Shown piece by piece: positions 1 through 14,179 of a stretch of 64,000 nt of DNA. Under the pieces are notes generated by a model. It saw only the letters and a list, made by a program, of their open reading frames with translations, did not search any database and was not told where the DNA came from. The stretch is from Diprion similis (taxonomy: Eukaryota; Arthropoda; Insecta; Hymenoptera; Diprionidae), in NCBI RefSeq assembly GCF_021155765.1, contig NC_060114.1, positions 11,685,001 through 11,749,000 of the forward strand, given 5' to 3'. The translations under genes were made by a program, and so were the position numbers. How positions within the stretch are numbered: position 1 is the stretch's first letter; every line of letters starts with the position of its first letter.

Positions 1-133
1 CTGGTAAATCGAGCGTGCAGCAGTCGTCTAACGGTAAGCCGCTTAAAGCAGCACCCTGAACGAACGAACGGACGGACGGCTACAACCCCACGTGACAAAT
101 CCCGTTTCAGGACTTACAGTCAGCCGAAGAGCT

Positions 134-176
134 TTCTCTCTCTCTCTCTCTCTCACTCTCACTCTCTCACACTCGT
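134..176. repeat. (CT)n microsatellite
   Basis: A run of CT dinucleotides with a few CA interruptions. Nothing else is visible here. Confidence 0.9.
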
Positions 177-1154
177 CGTCTCGCCATTTCTAGTCCGTCC
201 ATGTCCGCAGCGTAACGAGTTCGAGCATTATGTGTTGAACATATGTATATCTATGAACGATGTAGGCTGATGGTATGCGGAATAAGTTGCGTTACGATTT
301 ATCGCTGAATAGCTTCGTGGCGCCATTACATAATCTCCATCAACCCCGAGACTCTTAATGATATTTTTTAACGCACACCATTAGGGGAACCATTATGTAG
401 CGAAAACTGATTATCGTAGTATGAAAATATCAATTATTTTCTCGGATTTAGTAACGATCAATTATGGAGGTTTTGATAAGTTCGTAGGTTATGTTTACTG
501 TGTGAACATCGGGAACCACATTTTATTCCATTCAACCTTAACCCTTAGTGGACCGGCGTACGCTATTTGGCGTTAGGTTATTGACCTACCAACATTTGAC
601 GTCAATTTGGTCCAACGTTCTGGACTTTAGATCACTTTTCTGTAGAAAACTAGATTCTTCGAAATTCCTTAGACCCCGGTCCTTTAAGGGTTAAACCTTA
701 CTTTACCGACCTCACCGTCACTAGTTTCTTCTCATGAATCAAATACGTAAAATACGGCTTCTCACGTTTAAACAGGAAACATGAACCACGTGCTTTTTGA
801 ACCGTAGATAATTTAAAACGCTGCAGGTTTTCTTAAAGATCTCTTTTTCAGATGCCGCCAGGCGCCGGTTTCCCGTTAAGAATTCAATTCGTGTGATTAA
901 AAATCTTGCAATAAAAAATAGCACGCTGCACGAAAGCTCGCCACAGCTCGAGCTACAGCAGCTCTTCGGAATTAAAACAGAGAGAAAAGAACGGCACGCG
1001 AATATAGTGCGGAGTAGGTATGTGCACGTGCATGCCCGGAAGCCGACGTGACTAGGTGCAGAGCAATGTGTGCGTGCAGGAGAGTGCATTTCTGTGTAAC
1101 AATACGGTAGGCGGGTGAGCCTAGCTGCAAAATTTCCACAAGGCTTCCAATTTT

Positions 1155-1179
1155 CGTGTGTGTGTGTGTGTTTGTGTGC
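1155..1179. repeat. (GT)n microsatellite
   Basis: A short GT dinucleotide run with one T interruption. Confidence 0.85.
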
Positions 1180-4100
1180 GATAGACACGTAGGTATGAGC
1201 GGCACGAACAAAATCATCCAACCAGAAAGTGGGCACTAGCATTTGCAAAACGCGATCCGCGAAAATTTTCGCGAGGGGTTGAGAAAGCAGCGCTCGCGCG
1301 TTTTCATACATCGCTCAAGCGTAATGGCTTCGGTGAGCAGTGGTGGTAGTTGCCTATGTAGATGAGATAGCTAATATCCATCTTACTGTACGGCGTACCT
1401 GCATTATAATAATTGACGACGAATAGTTATGATACGAGAAATTTACCAAATATTTACAACCTGAGTAGGAGATTACATTTCTACCTATCTAAGGTAGGTA
1501 CGTACGTGTTTGAAATTTTTACAAACTCAACGATTGGACGGAAAATTTAACGACGATAAACTATAAACCAAATTAAATACTACGATTCACAGATAAGCAC
1601 GATATTATATTCCGTCGTCTGCTAAAATTTAATGAGCATGCGCTAGAATCCGAAGTGGAGGTTTCCCAGGTCGACCAACCGTCGTAAGTTCTCTACGATG
1701 TATGTAATCTCAAATATTTTGATAGTTATCGGTGTTGAGCACAACTGCCAGCGACAATTATCGAAATTTTTTAAGATTACTCTTATCATGGTTGGGGTCA
1801 CCCTGGCAAACAACCCCTCTCGGATTGTGGCCCATGCGCAGTAAACTCTAGCAGACGACGAAACGTGCTGTCGTTAAGATTTCACTCTGTATACAGTCTA
1901 TATGAATTATAGGTATACTATATGTGCTTATTATACTGTACACGATATTATTTATTGCACAATTTACGTGTCTAGATTCGTGTACACTTTTTTTGCTAAT
2001 CAAAAATGAAATAATCACTGTTTTAACTAATGTGGTTTACATTTTTTTGGGTCATTTGATCACAGACTTACATGTATTCCAATTATTGTTGTGTCGTAGT
2101 CGATTCTAAGAATTAATTTAGTACGGTTACCTACGGTATTGTAATATAACAACTCTTCCTACAGTGGAATACAACTATTGAAAATATAATAATCAGTCTG
2201 TAATAATTAATGGTAACTAAAACCGAGGATTAATAAATTCACACACAATTTTATTGAACTTAGAAACACTTTGACAATTAAAAGTATACTGTTAAAAATG
2301 TTTGTGATCTTACTACACTTTTTCTAGACAAAAAAGAATCAAAAATAGAATTTCTGTGTAGCAAAATGTAATCGTCATTAATTTTCTCTAAATTTAATAC
2401 CAAAGAATGCTCAAAATCCTTCTTCCAAAAACGTTCAACTGCTTTTCAAATATACTAAACTTGCGGTATAAACACAATTTATTAGTTAATTTTATACAAA
2501 TTATTCACAATTTGCTATAAAATGGTGTAAACGTACTAAACATGCGCATAAGAAAATTGAATAATTGGAATAATAATTTCATAACTACGGTTAAAAAAGG
2601 GAATCACTTCGTAATTGATATTTGAATTTCCTCACATCATGAGTCGAATTTTTCTGAACCCGACCAAAATATTCTTTGGGAATTTCTTAATTTCATTTAA
2701 AATTTCTACTGAAATCGTAATTTTTTCACAATTCTATCGTCACAAATCACCTTAGCAATCATGTCTTCAATGCTAGGTAAAATACAATTTCAAAAGAGTA
2801 AGAAATTTTTTAAGATTGAGATTCAGTTTACCATATTCAAAGAAATTAATACGCAAATCTACGGTATAATGTTGCTCCATGGTATATTGAATTTAAATAT
2901 TTGCATTGTGATATAGCTAAACAAAAACTTCCCATAGATGTTTTTTATACGTACAGCAAACATTTTTAAAAGTTGATTTTCATTCGTATACTGAGCTTCT
3001 AATAATCAAAGTAATTTCCTGTAAAGATTTCTACTTTTTATTTATACGATTGTGTATTTAAATACGTATGTAGTTATACGTTCGTCTAAAAAGTAAGACA
3101 TTACAATAATTGAAATGAAAAAAGTGCGATGAAAATGATATACAATAAATATACACACATTTATATAGTATAATAATATTAATAATATCTCAAATATAAT
3201 TCATCAGGTTATAGTACACGTATAAAGTGAATTCGGTGTAAATGATTAACCAGTTTCACTGTTAAACCTTCTGTTTTACACTATAGTACGTATCATGTGG
3301 ACATATAACATGGAAATCAAACAACTATGAAAGACACGATATACTATAATATACATATAGATAGAGTACTTGTTTCGTGCATGTGGAAAAAAAAAATAGT
3401 ATGTTGTGCAGTATGTGACGCACGTATACAACAATTAGGTGCATAAATACAATGACGCAAAATAAACTTGAGCTGTCGGGCATGCGGACTCACCAATGCC
3501 TGGGCGGCGCTCTGGTGCTGCAAGCAAGAAATTACACCCAGTTACAAAAAAGACATTCGACATGTATGTATCGAGCACAGCTATACATAGTGTGCGCTTA
3601 TGTATATTATTATGGGGGTGATGATGATTTGGACTATAATTATTATGGATAATACGTTTGCAATGAATATCGTATGTATGTTATATTATATGCGGTCGCA
3701 AAAGTGCTGTGTGCAAAAATTGGCAAATTATATATTCTGTAGAGTAATAATAATTTTATGTGTATATATGTATATATATATATGGCACTCTAAATTCAAC
3801 GTGTATCTACGGATACGTTTTACTTGTTCGGACTTACTGACCCCGTTCCATAATTTCTACACCGTTAGAGCTTACCTTTAATTACCTAGTTAAATGGTAA
3901 AAAAATTATTTTCCATTTCATTCTCTCCTTTTATACTCTGCAGACACGCATCTATTCCGTAGTTTCACAGAAGTATGAAAATCATGTCGTTGGGTTTTGT
4001 GTAGATAACACAGAAATATGTGATTCATTATTACACACGTGATTTGAAATTTATATTATTCCACCTGTTCAGAGTTTTTATCATCTTCGATTTAAATCGT

Positions 4101-6203
4101 TGATGCTGTGTGTCCCAAAATAGTTTTGGCTCGGTAAAATAGTATATACATATACATAAAAGGCAAAAAGAAACGAATATTGCAAGTTGATTGAAATCAA
4201 TCGTTTACCATGGACCGTGAAATTGAGGCAAAAAATCTAGACCAACATTTCAAAAGGGGTCAATGTGTTAACTGGCCTGCAATTTTACCGATAAATTATT
4301 TGTTGTAATATTCGAATCACTCATTAGGTTTAATTCAAAACTTGAAGGGTTCGAAGGTAAAAGATACTGCCGATATGCGGTGATTTTTGGATTCCCTCAG
4401 TTTCGTGATTTTAGATATACGGTAGACATATTTTGACGATGACTAGCTGATAGTGTGTTTCAAGACGAATTGTGCCTCGATTCCTGCACCGAGTCAGCAG
4501 GTCGATCTCTGAACTGCAACTAGCGAGTCTCCTACATTCTCTAAACTAGACACTTTTGCTCTAGCTTTCGCACGAGTCACTGCTAATTATATTTCTCCAA
4601 GCCAATCCATCATTATTAATGAAGCAACGGTAGCATTTAAATCGTCTATTTCCCTCAAAACCGATCCCTTCGATCTTCCATCATTCCCTGCATTAGAAGT
4701 AGTGGCACGTAAGTGCATAATCGATGTGAACGAACCCAAAATAGCCAAATAACACCTTGGCTGGGGCAGAGTAGGTTCCGGTAGCGTCTCATCGAAGTCT
4801 ACATGATCTATGCCGTAACATATGTCCAGATATTATTTGAAAAGATTCAGGTTTATTCAAATTTTTTTTCGATTTTCAAAAAGTGAAATACTCTCAGCCA
4901 CGTTCCGTCGAAATGAAGCATCGATCTCCGTGGGTTGAAAAAACTACGAATCGTGATTTCGACGTGATTAAGCGTCTCCCGTAGCCCCTTAAGCGTAAAA
5001 AAGTAATTAAACTTTGGGGTAATGCCTTGCCTCAACAAAAATAGCTGAGTGATGACCAAGTTCTGGAAATTTTGAAATTTTTCACAAATGAAATATATTT
5101 TTACTCAAAACTGCTATGAGCTGGTCATAGTCAAAGTATATGTTTCCTGTCTTCGACGAAGAGTTCCTCAAAAAAATCTCGAAAGTAACTCAATTCACAA
5201 ATCAACCCACATCAGCATTATCTTTCTCCCTCGAAACCCTTTAGGTTTTGTATAAAACTTTTTCTTGTATCTCCTAGTTTTTGAGATATTTGCCGGGGGT
5301 GATTAAAAAGACAACCATGTAATATATACGAGGTACCAACATATGAATACTTCATAATTATTTATTATAATAAATGCATTCAGCAGTCTCAGAGATTCGT
5401 GAAATAATAACAAAAAAAAAAAAAATACGAAATGAAAAGATTTTTTGTGCAGTAAAAATTGAATTTCTATTTCAAATTGTAGACGAATTCGCCTCTCGCC
5501 TTTTGTCTTGCTGCTGCTGGTGCTGCTGCTTCTGGTACTATATCGGCATACCTCCTTGTACATCGTAATGTGCAGTTTGTCCTGTAGAAGTGAGTGAGTG
5601 ACTAAGTGAGGGCCAAAAATTTGCCGTTTCTCGTAACTCATGATTTAACTAATTTATAGGGGGAGCTCTGGCAGCTGCAGGGTATCAAATGACGCCATCT
5701 TGAGAAATGAAAGCTCGACTTTGATCCCTCCTTCGATAACCTTTACCTGTGCTAAATTACATCGCCTGCCTTAGAATGTATTATATATACGTTATACAGC
5801 GGGTGTTATAAGACTCTTAACCCGTCGCGTTGCTTACATTATATTATACGCTCTACCACCTGCATAGATTTAGCAAATTTCTATTCTCCAGCCTTTCGTA
5901 ATACCGAATTGTTCTACATTCGTCTGCACTTTGATAATATTTCCCCCGTTAGAAATTCGAGATCCCGAATTACTCGATAAGATTTCTAAGCTTCCACTAT
6001 GGATCTATATAATTTTCTTCCACCCCCTTGATAGGTACTGTCGCAGACTTTCGGGACTTAGCTCCGAGAAATCGAAACATCAAAGCGAACCACCCTCTAG
6101 TCGACAGAGAACCAAACTACTATACATATGTATATTGCATGTACACCACACCAACCCTCGAGCGATTTGACGCAAATTTTAACAAAGACAATGGGCCGAG
6201 TCG

Positions 6204-6266
6204 AGTAGAGAGTAAAGTGAAGTAAAGTAAAGTAAAGTAAAATAAAGTAGAGTAAGGCAAAGTAGA
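6204..6266. repeat. AGTAA-type pentanucleotide array
   Basis: Roughly ten imperfect copies of a 5-bp AGTAA/AGTAG unit. The long open frames reported across it on both strands come from the low-complexity composition. Confidence 0.85.
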
Positions 6267-6732
6267 GGATGGAAAGGAAAAGAAACCTGAGACGATATAC
6301 ACGCGCGACGAACAATCGTGCAGTCAGCATTCGCCATTGCCGGTGGTGGTGTGGATGTACACTCGGATCTCCCCCCTCTAACACCCGCCCCCTGCGTCCT
6401 CTGCATCCCTTATCACCCGCACGAACGGTACACTCAATGCCTCGAACCGTCGTCTCAACTCCCCCGCGCCCTAATCCCCCTGAAATACATCAATTAAGTG
6501 AACGTGATATTGTTATATCTTGGGGTAGAGTGGAAGAAGTCATTTTTCTTTTGCAAACCGGATCGCGATACTCGCCAAAATTAATGCTAAATTAAAAAAA
6601 TGCGGCAACCATATTCCAAATTATAATTGATCTTAACGATGAATGTGAATTCTCAAGATTATCGAGATTATACAGTGACCTGTGCAACTCTATACACCCA
6701 AACCAGCAGATTCAGCCAGCCGAAGCTACATT

Positions 6733-6998
6733 TTGTAGCAACACATGTCCAAAATGAAACTTCCATTGTATCAGCACGTATCATTAATGTAGCTTCGCCT
6801 CTATCATTGCGTATTCTATATATAGCTTAACTTGTATCACTGCACGTTCAAAATATAGCTTCAGCTGTATCGCTACATATTCTAAATGTAGCTTGGTCTG
6901 TATGTCAAAATGTAGCTTCAATGGTATCGCTACACATTTGGAATATAGCTCCGATTATATTAGTACGTATTCAAAATGTGGCTTCGGTTGCCTATCTT
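6733..6998. repeat. 33-bp minisatellite, about eight diverged units
   Basis: An AGCT-like core (AACT in the first unit, GGCT in the last) recurs at about 6758, 6791, 6824, 6857, 6890, 6914, 6947 and 6980. Spacing is 33 bp except for one 24-bp step. The consensus unit resembles AATGTAGCTTCGGCTGTATC followed by GCTACATATTC. Both the period and the single 9-bp deletion are multiples of three. One frame therefore reads as an 11-residue repeat around N-V-A-S-x-V-S-L-H-I-L, but it is broken by stops and no gene is evident. Confidence 0.8.
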
Positions 6999-8175
6999 CT
7001 GATATTGGGCGGGCAGTTTCAGAAAAAACTTCCGGTACAATACGACTAATAGATACTGAGAATTCGAATAACCGAATAGGCTTTATATACAGCGACGGTT
7101 TAATTGCGAAACTTTTTCTGCACATCGCGAGGTGCAATTTTCGGAAGGTGTTTTCTTCCCAGGGTTGGCTCGCGTTGCCTTGCCTTGCGACTCGTTCGGA
7201 GATCGATATAATGTGGGACGTAGTAGCATGGAGTGTAGAGGGTCACTGCATTCTCCACTACTCGGGCCGGCCGGAGATGGAATCTTGGAACGATCGGTGT
7301 GTGTGTGAACGATTGGCCTAAACGTCCTACCGGATATGAAATTGGCTTATAGGTTACGTATATGTATGTATATGTGAGTGTGTGTGTGTGTGTCCGTCCC
7401 TCGCTATACGTCCAGACTTTCCACCCATGGGGTGGCATACAATTTTTATTCTTTTTTTATTGTTATAAGAAACGCGTTAAAATGTTACAACCCAGGATAT
7501 GATGGAAGCCGTGCGACGCTTTCGGGAACCATAATGGAGGACGAGATGGTACTAAATTTGAAATAACTCTCTCTCTCTCACAGTCTACTTTACTCCACTT
7601 CTTATCCCTCCATTCAATGCATAAACCCTCTGCTGCACTGCGCTAGGTTGAAAAACGAAGCTTATAAACGTTCGGTAATGAGCTAGTCCGGCTTAACTTA
7701 ATCGCCTCGATAGCCGCTGATATAGGTATATTGAAAACAATACCTCGCTTGAAAGAGACTAAAAGTACCTATATAGAAAAGAAACGAGAATGCAACTTAT
7801 AAAGCATAATAGCGTAAAAAAGAGCATCGTTTTATATCCAAACAAAAAAAAAACGAGCAGAAAAAAGAGAAAGGAATCGCTCAGTTATTATAATTCGCCA
7901 AAAGCCCCGTAGATTAAAATTGAAAAATCTCTAGTGATACAAACTTGCCGAAATCTTTACCAAAATACACGAACTGACGGCTCGACAAACATGTAATAAG
8001 AAAGCAGGCAATTTATAATACATTTTAAAGGTTCGCCATTTCACAAACGTAATTTGAAGGCAGTACGGAAATCCAGTCTGTGTCCAAGTTCATATTTTCT
8101 ACAATACTTTTTTTAAGTTTGACATTCATTTTATCCTGGGACAAAAAAAAGACACAAGTCAAAAAGGGCTAAATT

Positions 8176-8203
8176 TTCTCTCACTCTCTCTCTCTCTCTC
8201 TTT
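8176..8203. repeat. (CT)n microsatellite
   Basis: A CT dinucleotide run ending in a T tract. Confidence 0.85.
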
Positions 8204-9011
8204 TTGCAATGGCTAAATATGATCCGATTGCAACAGAAACTGCGATTCTCACAAAGCGAGTTGCGATCGTGATCTGCGTTCCAAGTAGCCGGTATTCGCG
8301 ATGAGGGGCTGCCTACAGTCTGGCGCATCGCATCGCGGCAGCTTCGACCTACTTTTCTTTCCTCCCTTACACGCCTACTACCCTGCACTCACTTACCTAT
8401 CAACCTACCTGCGCATCCTGAAACCGATTTCTCGAATACGTTGTGAGTGTTTTTTTTGTGCTTTTTTAATTTTTTCTATACCTCACATCTTTTTGCAATA
8501 ATTACTAGACGACCACGGGTGTGTAACCTAAGGCGACACGTGACCCCGTCGATTAGCTGCATCGAAGACTCTTCGCTCACGTGTGTCACATACGTGGATC
8601 CGTGGATGGGATATGCAGGTATATGCCTCTTCTCTAATTAAAAAGCTCCCTCCTCTCACTTTTTTCTCCCTTTGCATTCGCTTTCAACGTTTCCCTGCAC
8701 GGTGCACGGTCATGTAATATGCAGTCTGCTGCGGTCTGTTAACGCCAATCTCTGGGTAGAATAGCTAATGTAGGTCAATAGACTGTTACCGGTTATCGGG
8801 AGACATCGTATATCATACAATACAGAGAAGTTTGCGAGTGTAGGTGAGGGAAAAATTGTTACAATGGTTTTCATAACTGCGCAGGTGTGTTTTACATTAT
8901 AACATGTTAGGGATAAGCTGGGTAAGATCGGTGGCGGTTGGAGAGGAAGAAGGTATTCGTAAGCAATGGTCGTATATTTAAGGTATTAGGCTTGGAAGAA
9001 AGACAACTTAC

Positions 9012-9830
9012 GGATGGCATGAGCTGATCGGTGGACCTGACGCGGGTGACTTTGTTCCTATAAAGTATCCTCTTAACGAGTTTCTCCATGGGTTGATTCC
9101 ACTTCATGAAGCTAACGTAAGCGAGGTAGAATCCGAAAAGCACGAGAGCCTCGTACCAGTGAATATAGTTGTCGCGAAAGAAGTAAATCAGAGTAATAAG
9201 ACTGGCGCTGTAGAAGGTGCAGTCGCGGAAGAGGGGCCACCACGTGAGGGTGAGTACGGTCCTCGAGAAGAGTGCGCACATACCGATAACGAAAAGAATG
9301 TTGAATACGGCCGAGCCGACGATGGTGCCGATGCCGACGTCGTCGAAGGATACGAACACCCCGATAACCGAGGTGAACAACTCGGGTGCGGAGCCGCCGG
9401 CGGCCATGAAAGTCGCCCCGGCGACGTCGTCGGCGATCTCGAGTTTCTCTATAATGACATCGAGCGACGGGACGAAGAACTCGTCGCAGACGATGGCCAG
9501 CGCTACGAACATGTAGATCACACCCAGGATGTGGAGGACGACGGCGCCCCGACGACGCTCCTCGAGGGTGAATATGTCCGTCGGGAAGAGCGGCGCCTTC
9601 TCCTCGGCAGTCCCGTTATCGCCGCTCTTCGCGTGGTGATGATGGTGCAGCGAGTCGTTCCCCGCTGCCGACCCTCGAGGCGTCGTCGAGACCGGCGAAG
9701 GCGACGGCGTGTTCGCCAGGTGCACCGGGTTGCTCGGTGCCGGACGATGGCCCTCCGAAAGGCCCGCTCCGAGCACCAGGACCACCGTCATCCCCAGACA
9801 CCATCTCGCCCCGATTCTGCCGCCCCGCAT
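9012..9830 (-). CDS. Potassium-dependent Na+/Ca2+ exchanger (NCKX, SLC24 family), 5' coding exon
   Basis: This is the first coding exon, 273 codons, of a plasma-membrane exchanger that extrudes Ca2+ and K+ in return for Na+. The ATG at 9830 is preceded by an in-frame TGA at 9870-9872. The exon ends in TCC followed by GTAAGT (donor at 9011), phase 0. A hydrophobic signal-like segment lies at residues 12-24, followed by a low-complexity extracellular stretch with a His5 run at 62-66. The first membrane block then contains the alpha-1 ion-binding repeat at about 138-154 ([17 protein letters not shown]) and further helices up to the start of the cytoplasmic loop. The alpha-2 half is absent because later exons lie beyond the left edge. 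The sequence most resembles the Nckx30C/NCKX1-2 group, though I do not assign the paralogue. A short upstream ATG frame (six residues) overlaps the 5' leader. Confidence 0.9.
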
Positions 9831-10594
9831 CGTTCTCCTCGCTGCAGCCTCCTCCTCAGCGGGGACCAGTCATCATGTCCGGGCGTCGAGGGGCCGCATC
9901 TCACGCCGATTCCCGATCTCTAGTTACTCTCTAGTTACTCCCTGTCACCCGAGTGATATCTCGAGTATCTCGGTCCACCGCGACGACCGCCGTCGCCTCC
10001 TCTTTTTCCTCCACCTCCACCTCCACGTAATCTTGTCGCACACCCTGAATCGAGAAGTTCTTTTTTCCTTTATCTCCTCTTCTCCACTCTCGATACCAAG
10101 GATCGGTAGCGCGTAATTATCGGCTGCGATCCTCAACCACGCACCGACACGTATGATCTCGTTCCAACCCTCCGGATTTCTCCGCGACATCGAGCCATCG
10201 CCGCCGAGGATGAACCGTCATCGCGCACGGGGTACGTTATATACGTGTACGTAACAATTATGCAGCACCGGATACTCGCCTCCTCAGGATTCGGTATTCA
10301 TTTATTTATCCAAATATTAGGATTTTCATTTTTATTATCCTTATTATTATTATTATTACTCTCCTCCTCTTTTGCGTTCACCAATAACTTCCCAGCCCGG
10401 AGAACTTCTTCTATACTGCGCGCGTTTTTTAACGTACCGACGCAGGTGTCTGCATGTGTGTTACATACAAAGTAGCAGCACAAATTTTACAACATACCTA
10501 CGGCGAGGGGGTGCAAAAAACCAACAGGGTATGTAACGACGATATATAGATATACAGATATAACATATAACATATATATGTGTATACATATATA

Positions 10595-10641
10595 CGTGTG
10601 TGTGTGTGCGTGTGTGTGTATGTGTGTTTGTGTGTGTATAT
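10595..10641. repeat. (TG)n microsatellite
   Basis: A TG dinucleotide array with CG and TA interruptions, flanked by TA-rich sequence on both sides. Confidence 0.9.
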
Positions 10642-13600
10642 ATGTATATAGGGATATATTTTTGCAGGAGCAGCAGAACGGCGCGTCCGCCGCGATGCCC
10701 GCCCGCTGCACACTGGAACAGCCCTGTGTCACCCCTTGCAACCCCTAGTCCAAATCCTACCACCGCGGGACCTCGGACCTCTTCGGACTACCTCGGCATC
10801 CGAGGAGGACCAATCCTGCGCTCGCGCGCCCGCGCCGTTTGGCTCCTCCTCAGGCCCTTTCGTTCGATATCAAACTACTGGACTTTTCGGCTCGCGTGTT
10901 TCCTGACACCTAACGGGTGGCTCTTACTCCACGAGTATCGCGAGTCTACACCGAACCGAGACCCGGGGACGCACGGCTTGCGCACCGGAAGTATATGAGG
11001 AGTTCCTCTACCTCTGATCTTTACATTGGTAGGTATAGGGATGCGGAACAAAACTGGGGCAAAAAACTAAATTACACACTTGAGGTCAGCATGGGATCGC
11101 AAGAAATGACACAATTAATTCGTTCTAGCCAAGTTATCGAGTTAATTCTCTCACTTTTTATCGTAACACAATATAGAGTATATAGTACGTGCGTTGATAA
11201 TATTTTTAATTTCATCAAACTGTGTGGCAAAAAATTCTTTCACCCTCGAACAGAAAAATCAGCGATGGATGAACAGAGGATTCGGTTGTTTTACTCGGTT
11301 TTTAAGGTACAAATCTTGAATACACAATCAATTAATAGTGGATTTCTTCTTCTTCGCTTCGGATTTCAAAAATTGACCCGATTTTTGCAAGGTTTAGGGA
11401 CCGGTCTGTATTCGCAACCATTTTTCGATTTGAACTTCTAGCAGCTATCATGTATAGATAAATTCAACCGGTAACACGTTGTATATGTATATAAGAAAAT
11501 TAGGGTGAATCATGAACCGTTGACGGTCGATAATAAATCAGGAAAAATTTTCACTACGGACAATGCGCTTTTGTGCAAATGATTAAGAACAGCTCCCTCC
11601 CCCCCTTTCCTCGCCGGTATACAACAGGAGTGAATTAAAAATTTCCCGAAGGCAAAGAGAACCGACAAAAGTCGGAGTGAAAAGAAGGGGGAAAGACCAA
11701 GAGACGAGGAAAAGTTTATAACTCAACGTGTGGTAAGTAGGTAATTGGGTAAGCCGTACCGCGGCACGGCCTTAAATTCGCTCGCGAAAGGATTCGGGAT
11801 TCTCACCCCGTATGTTGCGACGGAGGGGGAGGCGGGAGGCGGGAGGCGCGTTCTCCGTGCGCCTTCTGGGGGGCGGGAGGGGAAATCGCAATGCGCGCGC
11901 CGACGACGAGGCCGGGCTGCAGGGTAGACGATAGCCTGCTGCGACACGACGTGTGCGAACGCGGGGCGGCCAAAGTGCGTTTGGGTTCGAGCTGAAGACG
12001 ACGGAGAAGGTCCGCCCCCGCCGCCCCCCGCCGCCCCCTGCCACCCCCGCCGCTATCAGCTCCCTTAATTCTTTCCTTTACCGAGAGTTTAGACGACGAT
12101 GCGGCGAGGCGACGACGCTCGCTCCAAAACACCCTTACAGCCCTCACCCTTGCAACGTCTGAAGGAGAATTAACCCGGACCCTGTGAGGCTGCGATTAAT
12201 TAGAACCGCAGAGCGGAGTTGTTCGCGTATTTTTTGAGAACGCAATTGATGAGGTTTTGTTGGGTGAAACTCGCGCTGTTTCAGACGAGGGCCATTCGAT
12301 TTGAAATTCTCAATTTCATCCCCCCTGTCCCCATTTTTCTTTACTCGTTTTTCGTGCAGCTCGGATAATTTTCATGGTGATTTCACCCGCTGTGAAGATT
12401 TTTTTTTATACGTATGTATACATATACTTGGGTGCGTAATCTCGGGTTTCGATCGATTCGGCATCGTCCGAAACTACTGTAAAACATGAATCTCTGGGGA
12501 TTAAGGGATCGGATGATCAGTCTCCGATTTTGGCTGCAATGCGGACCCTGATAATTAGTCGCCTCCGATATCAAAGGTCGCTGACTTACCGACAGCGGAG
12601 AGACATCTACTTTACCGACAATTCGTTTATTTACCGACGGAAATCAACGCGAAGGGTGAGGTTCTCGGTAACGCTGATTCCGTGCATGATGCTCGCGCTC
12701 AAACAGCGCGTTTCTTTCTCCACCCTCGTCTCAAAGAAATTCCCTCCCTCTCTACGTGCTGAGAGAGTGATGAATTTCTTAAACGCAATTTCAGAGACCA
12801 ACATCGGCACCCTGTCGTCGCTGTTTTTATTCGCAGCGTATTCGCGCACCGACTAAAAGTCTCCCCCCTCTGTTCGTTCTTATTGTTCTTGCTCTTTTTG
12901 CTTGCCTCGGCGAGGGGCGAGCTGGGGCTTGATACCCGGTATAAATAATTCCACACTGCGAACGGCCGTGCGTGCACGTGTCCAGAAAATCTCGATTTAT
13001 AATTAGTCCTAAATCGCGGTTTTATAGCCGCGCTCTTTCCAAGACCAAATATTCAATAACGAGCGTAAATACACCGAGAGGGTTGCGAGTCGAGTAACGC
13101 GCGAAAGCTGAAGAGCGCGGGTACGAGTTTACCCGCCGTTTTCAAGAGGGGAGGAAAAATCAAGTCTTGAAATAGAAAGCGGCGGTTAACTAGCGCCGGC
13201 CCGTGGAGCCAACCGGAGATCGTATAATGCGAAGAAAGGAAGGCGCCGGTCTCTCTGCTTCACCAGTCGAGTCTCTTTGGGGCTGGTGAACTCTCGTCGC
13301 ACTGCATACACTCGGAATACAAGAATCGTGGAGTCTCAAGTCTGCGCCTGCAGTATAGAGCCAGCCTCGTTTAAGAGAAAGACAATTACGTCTTCCCAGA
13401 ATGATTCACGGATATATGTATAACCCAACGTTGCTTATTTTTACTACGTTCCAGCATCACCCTTCTCCCGCCGCCGGCGCTTATACGCACATACGTATAT
13501 ACACAGATATAACTCCCTAGAGTCTAAATTTTAATTCAATCGAGCGTTTCTTCTTCTTCTCCTTCTTCTTTTGTTTCTTATTACCTTCACGAACTTAACT

Positions 13601-14152
13601 GAATTCATGCACTGCTACACACAATTTACCGAAAGCTTTTTCATTTGATATGATATACTGACCCTGCGATTCTTTCTCATGGTTTTTTTCTCTTGTAAAT
13701 CAATTTCGTATTTTGTTGATCAAATTCAATCCAATGTAGACCGTAGAACCGCACCGAATTTTAAAATGGAAACAAAAATCATTAAACGCAAGCATATCAC
13801 GTAGGAATAAACGCTTTTGGATCGTTTGACCTTCTTGAAGGCCGGTTGAACAGCGTAACTTCACACCCTATATACTGTCATGTATAACATGCACGTGGGT
13901 ATAGTTTAGTAATATTAAATAAGTGGAATCAAGGGACACTTAGGGCGCTGAAGGACAGGGGGAAATTCTGGGCAAATTGGGCAATTGTTGCGAAGCGGCT
14001 CCCGAAGGTATAGAAGTGGTAGTATAGTAGCAGGAGCAGGGGGAAACGCGGCCAATCATCCCTTCTCCGGGGATATTCTATTACACGCAATGCGTGAAAT
14101 ATCCTTTCGGCAGCAGGGATCGCACGCCGAGTAGTTTTGTGGAAACGAGTTC

Positions 14153-14179
14153 AAAGAGAGAGAGAGAGAGAGAAAGAGA
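14153..14179. repeat. (GA)n microsatellite
   Basis: A GA dinucleotide run with one AAAG interruption. Confidence 0.85.

Larger units (their letters stand above)
1..8906. other. Non-coding left flank (NCKX intron or intergenic)
   Basis: No open frame here has convincing coding character or a recognisable family match. The NCKX exon at 9012-9830 ends in a splice donor pointing left, so part or all of this stretch is probably its first intron. I looked for the second half of an NCKX protein (the alpha-2 repeat and the C-terminal membrane helices) and saw none, so those exons should lie outside the window. The region is AT-rich and holds CT and GT microsatellites, an AGTAA-type array and a 33-bp minisatellite, all listed separately. 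Confidence 0.6.

Noticed and set aside
739..1311. 190-codon minus-strand frame
   Set aside because: It spans a GT microsatellite and has no domain, no splice context and no protein-like pattern.
4440..4850. Possible decayed coding or transposon segment
   Set aside because: All six frames carry many stops, and I could not recognise any transposase or host protein.
6893..7321. 142-codon frame overlapping the minisatellite
   Set aside because: The openness comes partly from the 33-bp period. The part after the array has no recognisable motif, and no splice or start context supports it.
9093..9923. 276-codon plus-strand frame across the NCKX exon
   Set aside because: It is antisense to a clear NCKX coding exon. 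The charged, Arg-rich composition is what the reverse of a GC-rich coding exon produces.
10917..11441. 174-codon plus-strand frame between NCKX and kon
   Set aside because: Composition shifts from GC-rich to AT-rich within it, and nothing matches a known family.
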